Origin: Epilithonimonas lactis
GTDB lineage: Bacteria; Bacteroidota; Bacteroidia; Flavobacteriales; Weeksellaceae
DNA: 64,000 nucleotides
Assembly (NCBI RefSeq): GCF_900110605.1
Contig: NZ_FOFI01000005.1
Span: 1-64,000, forward strand
Direction of reading: 5' to 3'
The notes below the pieces were generated by a model. It was given only the letters and a program-made list of their open reading frames with translations, was not told the origin of the DNA and made no database searches. The translations under genes and the position numbers were made by a program. Shown here piece by piece: positions 18,865 to 26,957 of the stretch; position 1 is the stretch's first letter; each line of letters opens with the position of its first letter.

Positions 18865-19665
18865 ATGGCCAATATAAAACGTCCCATGTTTACACCTTCC
18901 GTCTTAGAAGGATTATGCAAAACAATCGGTGACACAGTTGATGGTCTGACAGGAAGTGAAATTGGGCATATACTTCTAAATGCTGATATTGCAGACATTG
19001 ATCCCACAGCGACCAAATGGAAAAGACTTTACGCAGCGTTTGTTGACTGGCAAAATAAAAATCAATGTTCAAATCACATACTTCGATTTGTACAAGACGC
19101 TTTACAGCCGGTAAGATACCTACAAAAAGAGGAATTATTTCACAATCGTAGGCTGGAAGTCAACAAACGTTTACTTTTTATTGGTGTTGAACTCTCTGAA
19201 GAAGGAAAATATAGGATTGTAGATAAAGCAACAACTATTGCTGAAGCTGAGCAACGTTCAAACCGTTTGAAGCAGAAATTAGAAAATAGAAATACCCATA
19301 TAAAAGTTTTTGAGTATTGTACTGCTGAATTATTGGTTGAAAACTATTTTCATGCAGTTTTTGAAGCTACAAAAAGTATTGCTGACAGATTGAGAGATAT
19401 GACGGGTTTGCACACTGATGGTAATGCTTTGGCAGATACTTCATTTTCTACCACGCAACCATTGATAAAAATTAATAATTTTTTGACAGCAACTGATAGA
19501 AGTGAACATATCGGTTTGGGGAGTTTTATAAAGGGAATTTTTGGTTTAATCAGAAATTCGACCGCTCATGAACCGAAAATCAAATTTGATATCAACGAGG
19601 AAGAGGCTCTGGATATTTTAAATACTATTTCCTATATCCACAAAAGACTTGATAAAGCATTATAA
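18865..19665 (+). CDS. TIGR02391-like (Ymh) protein inserted in the tra operon
   Basis: A 266-residue soluble protein. The C-terminal half matches the TIGR02391/Ymh pattern: a helical region with FHAVFEATKSIADRLRDMTG, GNALADTSFS, PLIKINNF and GSFIKGIFGLIRNSTAHEPK. The RNSTAHE element resembles the RNxxxH motif region of HEPN-type proteins. TIGR02391 proteins are often found near restriction or abortive-infection genes, and a defence role is inferred only. It is oriented against the tra genes and lies between traE and traD. A TAATTTTG -7-like element sits at 18790-18797, and a bidirectional terminator follows. Confidence 0.75.
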   Translation: MANIKRPMFTPSVLEGLCKTIGDTVDGLTGSEIGHILLNADIADIDPTATKWKRLYAAFVDWQNKNQCSNHILRFVQDALQPVRYLQKEELFHNRRLEVNKRLLFIGVELSEEGKYRIVDKATTIAEAEQRSNRLKQKLENRNTHIKVFEYCTAELLVENYFHAVFEATKSIADRLRDMTGLHTDGNALADTSFSTTQPLIKINNFLTATDRSEHIGLGSFIKGIFGLIRNSTAHEPKIKFDINEEEALDILNTISYIHKRLDKAL

Positions 19666-19694
19666 AAAAAGGGAGTCCATTTAAATGAACTCCC
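19664..19694. terminator. Bidirectional terminator between the TIGR02391-like gene and traD
   Basis: GGGAGT and ACTCCC pair, with CATTT and AAATG inside and one mismatch. Seven A residues before it read as a T tract on the minus strand. The hairpin overlaps the traD stop codon, so traA-C-D transcripts should end here and not run into traE. Confidence 0.6.
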
Positions 19695-20304
19695 CAATAT
19701 CGAAACCTTCTGCACCATCTTTATGCTTGAAAGAAATTCTCTGATCTTCATTCGAAGTACTATTACTCAACAAAGCGGCAATTCGTTTTGAAGCGTCATC
19801 CAATGAATTTTCTAAAAGATCAAAAAGCTCGGTTCCCTGAATTTTTTGAATAATGGTAACTGCTTGTTGTTCTAAGTCAGGCTCCAGCACATCTTGCTGA
19901 AGCAACTGTCCCGCAGTACTCAATTCCTGAAAGGTAACCCCTGTAGCAAACCCGCTTTCTATTTTAGAATCATCCTGATACTGCCAGTCCTCTTCCTCGT
20001 CTTCCCAATCATTATTTATGACAAGTATCTCGTCAAGTTCTTTCTTTGAAGCCGTATTTTCAATTACTTCCTCTTTGGTTTCTGAATCAAAATTATTTGC
20101 TTTTGTTACGACAGATTCACCTTGGCCCTGTTCGGCATTAAATGGCTGTAACTTTCTTTTTTCCATCCTTGTTTTCCCCATAATAGAGGGCAAAGCTTGG
20201 TGAGTTTCAGTACTTTTTTCCTTAGGATGGTGATTTGTAGATTTCCTCTCCCACATTAGTAGGATAATTATGAGTAATAATGCTATGATGATTAATTGTT
20301 CCAT
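19681..20304 (-). CDS. traD: Conjugal transfer protein TraD (Bacteroidetes type)
   Basis: 207 residues: an N-terminal membrane anchor (LIIIALLLIIILLMWE), a variable acidic linker (NDWEDEEEDWQYQDD) and a conserved tail (SGFATGVTFQELSTAGQLL and ends GAEGFDIGEFI). The position directly after traC and the tail motifs fit TraD of Bacteroidetes elements. It is unrelated to the TraD coupling protein of F plasmids. Function is not known. Confidence 0.78.
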   Translation of the reverse strand: MEQLIIIALLLIIILLMWERKSTNHHPKEKSTETHQALPSIMGKTRMEKRKLQPFNAEQGQGESVVTKANNFDSETKEEVIENTASKKELDEILVINNDWEDEEEDWQYQDDSKIESGFATGVTFQELSTAGQLLQQDVLEPDLEQQAVTIIQKIQGTELFDLLENSLDDASKRIAALLSNSTSNEDQRISFKHKDGAEGFDIGEFI

Positions 20305-20315
20305 AAGATGATTAA

Positions 20316-20711
20316 TTAAAAGATTGGACGGTATTTATTGTTGAAATCATCGGTGATCTCTCTTTCAAACGTTTCAAAATGGTACGCCAAAATATTATCG
20401 AGATAAGCATATAAAGGAATTTGATCTTCGGCAATGATCTGGATGATACGAGAAAGTCGTTCATGATATTCCGGACGGATGTAGATACTTTTATCACCAC
20501 GCTTGGTCATGGTGTGATGCGTAAGAAACTGCTCAGCATAGGTATTTTCAAGACTTTTTCGGTTCTTCAGTTTTGGTTTCGTGATCGGCTTTTCCTTTTC
20601 AGAATCACGTACCTCGTTCTGCGATTCCTTCTTTGTATTTCCTGCCATGATAGACATTAGATATTGTTCATCGATATTGTTTTCTTCGTTGTTCTTTTTA
20701 TCACTGTCCAT
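20316..20711 (-). CDS. traC: TraC-like protein (DUF3408)
   Basis: 131 residues with a charged N-terminal half and a C-terminal ribbon-helix-helix-like segment (YIRPEYHERLSRIIQII, then LYAYLDNILAYHFETFE), as in DUF3408 proteins that follow traA. It probably binds DNA, or TraA, in partition or transfer control. It starts four bases after traA ends and precedes traD by 11 bases. Confidence 0.83.
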   Translation of the reverse strand: MDSDKKNNEENNIDEQYLMSIMAGNTKKESQNEVRDSEKEKPITKPKLKNRKSLENTYAEQFLTHHTMTKRGDKSIYIRPEYHERLSRIIQIIAEDQIPLYAYLDNILAYHFETFEREITDDFNNKYRPIF

Positions 20712-20715
20712 CTTT

Positions 20716-21483
20716 TTACAATTTTACAATTCTTAAAAACTCATCCATAAACTGATCCAATCGGCATATGGTCATCAACTTAGGGTCTGCCGGCAGTAAT
20801 GTCGAACGGAAAACAGTTTTTGCAACCGTCTCCCCTTCTTTACGAAATCTCTTGCTGTCTGTGATGGATGTTTCCATCAATTGAAGTCCCAGATCTTTGA
20901 TTACCTTGTTGTAATTTTCATACAATGGTGTTTTCTCCCTGCCATCGACCTGGTTCCAGAACAGCTGTATGCTTTTGATCTCAGTATGCTTTTTCTTCAC
21001 CAAGACGTTGGTCAGGACATCCGTAAAACTCAGGGTGCTTTCAAGAACAACCCGGTCAGCCGTTATAGGTGAAAAGATATAGTGAACATTGGCAAGTGTA
21101 CTCAAGATGCCAGCCGTATTGACCGTTCCGGGAAGATCCAAGAAAACGATATCCGGAACAACTTCGGAATTATCAACATACGCTTCAAGCTCTTGCAAAA
21201 CCGTATCAGTTTTGCTTTGGAAAACAGGGTAGGCTTTTTTGTTGATGCTGGTGAACTGCTTATGAGCCATTTTTTTTAACACCTCATTTTGCATCACTGT
21301 TTTAAGATCCCTTTCCCTCATTTGTATCAAACTATATTGCGGGAAGTCACAATCGAACACTGCGACTTGATAACCCAATCGATAATGAAGAATACTGGCT
21401 AAAAGCGCTGTGAAAGTACTTTTTCCCACGCCTCCTTTTTGAGTGGAGAAGGCAATAATGACTGGTTGTTTTTCTGTTTTCAT
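20716..21483 (-). CDS. traA: TraA, ParA-family ATPase
   Basis: A ParA/MinD-type P-loop ATPase. It starts MKTEKQPVIIAFSTQKGGVG at 21483, with the deviant Walker A KGGVGKST, then VFDCDFPQYS and the Walker B-like IVFLDLPGTVNTAG. An upstream ATG at 21534 would add 17 residues with no conservation value, so 21483 is chosen. It heads the traA-C-D unit and faces the mob operon across the oriT region. ParA proteins in these ICEs are associated with DNA processing or intercellular transfer. Confidence 0.9.
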   Translation of the reverse strand: MKTEKQPVIIAFSTQKGGVGKSTFTALLASILHYRLGYQVAVFDCDFPQYSLIQMRERDLKTVMQNEVLKKMAHKQFTSINKKAYPVFQSKTDTVLQELEAYVDNSEVVPDIVFLDLPGTVNTAGILSTLANVHYIFSPITADRVVLESTLSFTDVLTNVLVKKKHTEIKSIQLFWNQVDGREKTPLYENYNKVIKDLGLQLMETSITDSKRFRKEGETVAKTVFRSTLLPADPKLMTICRLDQFMDEFLRIVKL

Positions 21484-22145
21484 TTTTTTGATTTTATAGT
21501 TGAACATTGGTAGTCGGTATATGAGTAATAACATTTTGCCAGCAGTCTTAAACTACATCTGGATCTCCGGGAATCTGACTGGGCTGAAAGCACTATTGCC
21601 ATCCAATCTTACGGTAAGAATTCAATCATTCAGTTGGTCTTTCTTGCTAGAATCCTATATGTACGCATATCAGGTCATACTTCCTGACTGATCTTTATCC
21701 TGCGGGAATTCCGGATGTCCGAAAAGCTTGAATTCCTGAATTCCAGAATGTTTGCCTTCAAGATCTCAAACAGTTTTGCCATACATCAGTCCTGCCGACC
21801 TTCTTGTACAAATAAATAACATCCTTTTGTATTCAGCTTCTGAGTGGTTGTCTTTGACTCGCAGTGGTCTTGTTTGGCCTTATGAACTTCAGAGAATCTG
21901 TGAAGCATTGTGGTTTACTTTGTCAAAGGATGATTGAATGGATTTAAGCTCTAAATTTTTACACATAGTAAGAGCATGTAATGCTGGATTGGATCCATTG
22001 TATTGTGGATTTAGCCTTTCACCCGAAGGGGCAAGTTGTGTTTTGAGCATCTCGAAACGTTTTCGGATGCTCAAAACAACTTGCCCTGCCGGGAGCTGAA
22101 AAACAATCTCCGAAGTCGATGTTTTAATAATTAATTAGATAGATT
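21484..22145. other. traA-mobA divergent intergenic region (oriT region)
   Basis: These 662 bases separate the minus-strand tra genes from the plus-strand mob genes, the usual place for oriT in this element class. The only strong structure is the long inverted repeat at 22029-22086. No convincing gene is present; short open frames here lack coding character. Confidence 0.55.
22029..22086. other. Probable origin of transfer hairpin (oriT)
   Basis: The left arm (22029-22051) begins GGGCAAGTTGT and ends GAGCATC; the right arm (22066-22086) is its reverse complement except for two extra bases in the left arm. The 14-base loop, TCGAAACGTTTTCG, can itself pair. It ends 59 bases before mobA. Relaxases of the MOBP class nick next to such repeats, so this is the best oriT candidate; the nick site cannot be read from sequence alone. 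Confidence 0.55.
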
Positions 22146-22583
22146 ATGAAGGATCATAATGGTAAACCACAGAAAAAAACAGGACGCCGTCCGAAGGCTG
22201 ATCCTGCCAAGATTCGATATACGATCTCATTTAATGAGGTGGAACATACCCGCTTTCTTGAACTTTTTGACGAGTCGGGAATGAAAGTTAAGGCTCATTT
22301 TATTACGTCTTGTATTTTTGAAAAAAGCATAAAGACCATTAAAGTAGATAAAGGAACTGTGGATTTCTATATGAGACTGACCTCATTTCACAGTCAGTTT
22401 CGTGCTGTTGGCGTTAATTATAATCAGATGGTTAAGCTTTTATACACGCATTTTTCAGAGAGAAAAGCAGCGGCTATGCTCTATAAATTGGAAAAACAAA
22501 CTATAGAAATGGTGGAAATTTTCAAAAAGGTAATGCAGCTGACAGAGGAATTTGCCCAAAAGCATCTGAAAAATTCAGAATAA
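22146..22583 (+). CDS. mobA: MobA relaxosome accessory protein
   Basis: 145 residues with a basic start (KPQKKTGRRPKADPAKIRYT), a ribbon-helix-helix-like N-terminal region (YTISFNEVEHTRFLELFDES) and the MobC-family helical part (FHSQFRAVGVNYNQMVKLLY). It would bind oriT and help the relaxase. It lies 59 bases from the hairpin, and its stop codon overlaps the mobB start region by position (next ATG two bases later), indicating coupled translation. Confidence 0.88.
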   Translation: MKDHNGKPQKKTGRRPKADPAKIRYTISFNEVEHTRFLELFDESGMKVKAHFITSCIFEKSIKTIKVDKGTVDFYMRLTSFHSQFRAVGVNYNQMVKLLYTHFSERKAAAMLYKLEKQTIEMVEIFKKVMQLTEEFAQKHLKNSE

Positions 22584-22584
22584 A

Positions 22585-23871
22585 ATGATCGCAAAAATTG
22601 GAAGAAGCAGCAATCTTTACGGTACATTGTCCTACAATAATCAAAAAATTGAAAAGGAAAATGCTGAGATATTGTTGATGAACAAAATGATTGAAACTGT
22701 AGACAGCAAGTATTCTGTTGCCCAGTTGGCGAGGTCATTTGAGCCTTACCTTTTAGCCAATCGAAATACAGAAAAGCATACGCTGCATATCTCATTGAAT
22801 CCTGATCCTAAAGATAAGGTCTCTGATGAAAAATACAGGGAAATCGCCCAGCAATATATGGCAGAAATGGGCTACGGAGACCAGCCTTTTGTTGTCTTTA
22901 AACACACAGATATTGACCGTAGTCACATTCACATTGTATCGGTTTGTGTAGATGAAAAAGGAAAAAAGATCTCCGATAAATTCGAGAGAATGCGGTCTAT
23001 GGATATTTGTCGTGAACTGGAGAAAAAATACTTACTGACAACCGCAATCGATAAGGTTAGGAAGAGTTATGACAAGATCTTCCGGCCTGTAAATTATCGT
23101 GCAGGCGATATCAAAAGTCAGATAGCCTCAGTAGTTCGCCACCTGCCAAACTATTATCAATACCAGACTTTGGGAGAATATAATGCTTTACTTTCCCTTT
23201 TCAATATTACAACAGATAAAACCGAAGGCGAACTGCAGGGAAAAATGCAGCAGGGTCTGTTGTATATCCCCTTAAATGAAAAAGGCGAAACAGCCGGACA
23301 TCCTCTCAAGGCTTCCCTGTTCGGAAAGAACGCAGGACTGCCAGCATTAGAGCTGCAATTTGCTAAAAATAAAGTGTCTTTAAAAGGCTACTCCTCAAAA
23401 ACTAAACTTATAAATGCCGTCACCACTGCTTTGAGAGCTACGATTAGTGAGTGCGAATTCAAAAAGAATCTTGTCGGACATAACATTGATACAGTGGTCC
23501 GCAGAAATGAGACAGGACGTATTTACGGGATCACTTTTATAGACCATCATTCCAGAACGGTTTGGAACGGTTCACGTTTGGGTAAGGAATTTTCTGCCAA
23601 TACCTTCAATGAACATTGGAACCATTATAACCCTGACATTTCAAAGACAGTGGAAAAACTACCGAAACCATCTCATAAAGATGATTTAGATCTTACTGTT
23701 GAAGAACCGCACCAATTATTCAGTTTCCTTAATAATGATGACAAACATGAAGATGATATTGCTGAAGCATTAGGAGGCTTTCTTCCCGAAGCTTTGGGTG
23801 AAGATCAGGAGGAACATGATTTTGCGAACAGAATGAGGAAGAAAAGGAAACACGGGAGAAATCGGAGATAG
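22585..23871 (+). CDS. mobB: MobB relaxase
   Basis: 428 residues with the relaxase/mobilisation nuclease domain (PF03432, MOBP-like). Candidate catalytic Tyr residues are at 12 and 17 (SSNLYGTLSYN). The metal-binding histidines lie in FKHTDIDRSHIHIVSVCVDE (His107, His114, His116). KHTLHISLNPDPKD at about 64 is family-typical. It nicks oriT, attaches to the 5' end and leads the strand through the channel. The C-terminal part is charged and probably contacts the coupling protein. It is intact and full length. Confidence 0.92.
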   Translation: MIAKIGRSSNLYGTLSYNNQKIEKENAEILLMNKMIETVDSKYSVAQLARSFEPYLLANRNTEKHTLHISLNPDPKDKVSDEKYREIAQQYMAEMGYGDQPFVVFKHTDIDRSHIHIVSVCVDEKGKKISDKFERMRSMDICRELEKKYLLTTAIDKVRKSYDKIFRPVNYRAGDIKSQIASVVRHLPNYYQYQTLGEYNALLSLFNITTDKTEGELQGKMQQGLLYIPLNEKGETAGHPLKASLFGKNAGLPALELQFAKNKVSLKGYSSKTKLINAVTTALRATISECEFKKNLVGHNIDTVVRRNETGRIYGITFIDHHSRTVWNGSRLGKEFSANTFNEHWNHYNPDISKTVEKLPKPSHKDDLDLTVEEPHQLFSFLNNDDKHEDDIAEALGGFLPEALGEDQEEHDFANRMRKKRKHGRNRR

Positions 23872-24016
23872 AGATCAGAGTCACAAAATAATATTTTGAC
23901 AAATGTTTGAATATTCTATCAGCATACTGCCATGCACTTCCACTAAAATCCACATTCCTGAAGTCGCTTGCATTAAGCTCATAAATTTACGCCCATAAAT
24001 AAAAAAAAACAATATA

Positions 24017-26017
24017 ATGCAGGGAGAAGACGATTTAAGAGGTTTAGCCAAAATAATGGCTTTTATGAGAGCAGTTAGTATCATAGTGATATTGATGCAT
24101 CTTTACTGGTTTTGCTATGGCTTTTTTGAACAGCGTAGCTGGAACTTCGAAATTGTCAATAAGATCCTGCAAAATTTTAACAGGGCGGCAGGACTCTTTG
24201 GCAGCACAATATATTCAAAACTTTTTGCTGTTGTATTGTTGGGGCTGAGCTGTCTTGGAACCAAAGGGGTGAAAAATGAAAAGATCACTTGGCCGAAAAT
24301 ATCTGTAGTCTTAGCATTGGGTACTGCCCTATTCTTTTTCAACACACCTTTATTGCTGATCTCACCAAATCCTTTCACATTGCTTTATATGATTTCAACT
24401 GGTTCGGGCTATATCTTATTGATGATAGCCGGTGTATGGGTAAGTCGTCTTCTGAAACATAATCTGATGGATGATGTTTTTAATAGTGAGAATGAAAGCT
24501 TTCTGCAGGAGACCAGACTGATGGAAAACGAATATTCCGTCAATCTCCCCACAAAGTTTTACTACAAAAACAAATGGAACAGTGGTTGGATCAATGTGGT
24601 CAATCCATTCAGGGCTACTATAGTTCTTGGTACGCCTGGATCAGGAAAATCCTATGCTGTTGTAAACAATTATATCAGGCAGCATATTGAAAAGGGATTT
24701 TCCATGTACATCTACGATTTTAAGTTTGACGACCTTTCCCTTATTGCTTACAACCATCTGTTAAATCATTCGGAGGGTTACAAGATCAAACCGAAATTTT
24801 ATATTATCAACTTCGATGACCCCAGAAAAAGCCACCGTTGCAATCCGTTGAATCCAAACTTTATGACGGATATATCAGATGCCTATGAAGCAGCTTACAC
24901 AATTATGCTCAATCTGAACCGAAGTTGGATCCAAAAGCAGGGAGACTTTTTTGTGGAAAGCCCGATCATCCTTTTGGCAGCGATCATTTGGTTCTTGAAG
25001 ATCTATCAAGATGGTCAATACTGCACTTTCCCGCACGCCATAGAATTGCTCAATAAAAAGTACGAGGATGTGTTTACAATACTTACCTCCTATTCCGAAC
25101 TTGAAAACTACCTCTCCCCCTTTATGGATGCCTGGCAGGGCGGTGCGCAGGATCAGCTGCAGGGACAGATTGCTTCTGCAAAGATCCCTTTGTCCCGAAT
25201 GATCTCCCCGCAACTCTATTGGGTGATGACAGGAGATGATTTCTCACTGGACATAAACAATCCGGAGGAACCCAAGATATTATGTGTAGGCAACAACCCT
25301 GACCGTCAGAATATTTACTCAGCCGCACTGGGACTTTACAACTCCAGAATTGTCAAGCTGATCAACAAAAAAGGGCAGCTGAAAAGTTCAGTCATTATTG
25401 ATGAGCTGCCCACCATTTACTTTAGGGGACTGGACAACCTGATCGCAACTGCCAGAAGCAACAAGGTTTCGGTCTGCTTGGGATTTCAGGACTTTTCTCA
25501 GCTGACAAGAGATTATGGAGATAAGGAAAGCAAAGTGATTCAAAACACCGTGGGAAATATATTCAGTGGACAGGTGGTTGGCGAAACTGCAAAATCACTG
25601 TCAGAAAGGTTTGGGAAAGTACTGCAAAAAAGGCAAAGCATATCGATCAATAGAAATGACACGTCAACGTCCATTTCAACACAACTGGACAGCCTGATCC
25701 CGGCCTCGAAGATCTCAACGCTCACACAGGGATTTTTTGTGGGTGCCGTTTCTGACAACTTTGATGAAAGGATCAATCAGAAAATATTCCATTCTGAGAT
25801 TGTCGTTGACACCGTTAAACTTTCTGCGGAAGAAAAAAACTATCAACCAATACCTCACATCCGTTCATTTGTTGACGAGAACGGAGCCGAGCGTATGCGG
25901 GAGGAAATTACAGCCAATTATAAAAATATCAAAGCGGATATCCTGATGATTATTACGAATGAAATGGACAGGATCTCAAACGATCCCGATCTGCAGCATT
26001 TGATCAATAAAGAATAA
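24017..26017 (+). CDS. mobC: MobC, VirD4/TraG-type coupling protein
   Basis: 666 residues. The N-terminal membrane domain carries the YWFCY motif (residues 30-34) that names the Bacteroidetes coupling-protein domain, with further spans to about 140. The ATPase has Walker A GTPGSGKS at 205-212 and a Walker B-like SSVIIDELPTIYF, and ends with a TraM-binding-like region (RSNKVSVCLGFQDFSQLTRD). It should hand the MobB-bound strand to the Tra channel. It starts 145 bases after mobB and ends at a strong terminator. Confidence 0.93.
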   Translation: MQGEDDLRGLAKIMAFMRAVSIIVILMHLYWFCYGFFEQRSWNFEIVNKILQNFNRAAGLFGSTIYSKLFAVVLLGLSCLGTKGVKNEKITWPKISVVLALGTALFFFNTPLLLISPNPFTLLYMISTGSGYILLMIAGVWVSRLLKHNLMDDVFNSENESFLQETRLMENEYSVNLPTKFYYKNKWNSGWINVVNPFRATIVLGTPGSGKSYAVVNNYIRQHIEKGFSMYIYDFKFDDLSLIAYNHLLNHSEGYKIKPKFYIINFDDPRKSHRCNPLNPNFMTDISDAYEAAYTIMLNLNRSWIQKQGDFFVESPIILLAAIIWFLKIYQDGQYCTFPHAIELLNKKYEDVFTILTSYSELENYLSPFMDAWQGGAQDQLQGQIASAKIPLSRMISPQLYWVMTGDDFSLDINNPEEPKILCVGNNPDRQNIYSAALGLYNSRIVKLINKKGQLKSSVIIDELPTIYFRGLDNLIATARSNKVSVCLGFQDFSQLTRDYGDKESKVIQNTVGNIFSGQVVGETAKSLSERFGKVLQKRQSISINRNDTSTSISTQLDSLIPASKISTLTQGFFVGAVSDNFDERINQKIFHSEIVVDTVKLSAEEKNYQPIPHIRSFVDENGAERMREEITANYKNIKADILMIITNEMDRISNDPDLQHLINKE

Positions 26018-26018
26018 A

Positions 26019-26058
26019 AAAAACCTTGAATGCAGACTGACAGGCATTCAAGGTTTTT
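26019..26058. terminator. Bidirectional terminator between mobC and rteC
   Basis: AAACCTTGAATGC and GCATTCAAGGTTT form a perfect 13-pair stem around a ten-base loop, flanked by A residues on the left and T residues on the right. It serves mobC on the plus strand and rteC on the minus strand. Confidence 0.82.
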
Positions 26059-26065
26059 AAACCGA

Positions 26066-26912
26066 TCACTCCCCTTCAGTATTCAGAAAATGCTGGTGAA
26101 GATGGTCACTGACCAGATGCAAAAATTTTGTCGGCCCCTGTTTACGGTTCCGGATCTCAAAAATGGTTTTGTGGAAGTTGCCGAGGTCTGTGTCCAGAGA
26201 TCTTTCCACAAACTTAATGACCTCACTGAGCTCGATATTACCGCCATTGAAACATCGCATCTGGTAAAGCGCATAGACCAATTCGATCAGGCCGACCTTT
26301 GATGCAGACCATACCAGTGGTGAAAAGCTTTTACCAATGGGATGATCACCAATATTTTCGAGCTGTTTTTTTTAAATATTGGTCCATTTTCTGGCTGGCA
26401 AGGAACCTCGCGATCATCTGATCGTGAGAAGTGGTAAAACTCGTGTCAAAATTGTAGAAGCCAAATGATAATTTCATTTTCAGGTCGTAGGAATTTCTGA
26501 CAAATATCTTCTGGTCAAGATAGGTGGCTTCCCTCCTGTAATAACTGTAAAATTCTGCCTGCTCCTCATAAAAGGTTTTCAGCTTTTCCTGTTCTGCCTC
26601 GTAATACTTTTTCAGAGCCTTGTTTCCCGCATTAGGTTTATGGGATTCGATGTCAAGAATAGTGGAATAATAAATGAATTTAGAAATAAACTGGGGCTTC
26701 AGTGTTTTAAAGAAGTAGACTTCTTCAGCAACCGTCTCAAAATGATGCGGGGAGATCATCTCCTTTAAATTTCTGACCGATTCATCGATGAGTATAAGAG
26801 ATTTCTCAGCGATCTTAACCATGTCTTCGTCGTCGTCATACACTTCGTTGATCTTCAACTCCAGGTCGTCATTTAGTTTTGTGATTTTTCTAAAAATAGT
26901 TTTTGTTACCAT
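26066..26912 (-). pseudogene. rteC: RteC-like regulator, frameshifted in an A8 run
   Basis: The first frame (26912 down to 26346, 188 residues) has the RteC helical domain and ends KKTARKYW. The second frame carries the family C terminus: ELVYALYQMRCFNGGNIELS, then DLGNFHKTIFEIRNRKQGPT and KFLHLVSDHLHQHF, ending at 26066. Removing one A from the A8 run (T8 at 26366-26373 on the plus strand) restores KKQLENIGDHPIGKS and a continuous protein of about 280 residues, the usual size. RteC controls excision and transfer genes in CTnDOT-like elements. This is a one-base insertion, a sequencing error, or a site of transcriptional slippage. Confidence 0.85.
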
Positions 26913-26957
26913 GTCCTTTTTTTAGAAATTTACAAAAAATCCTTTATTGATGCCTAG

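Noticed and set aside
26030-26302. A 90-codon plus-strand frame after mobC
   Set aside because: It is antisense to the conserved RteC C-terminal segment, which explains the codon pattern better.
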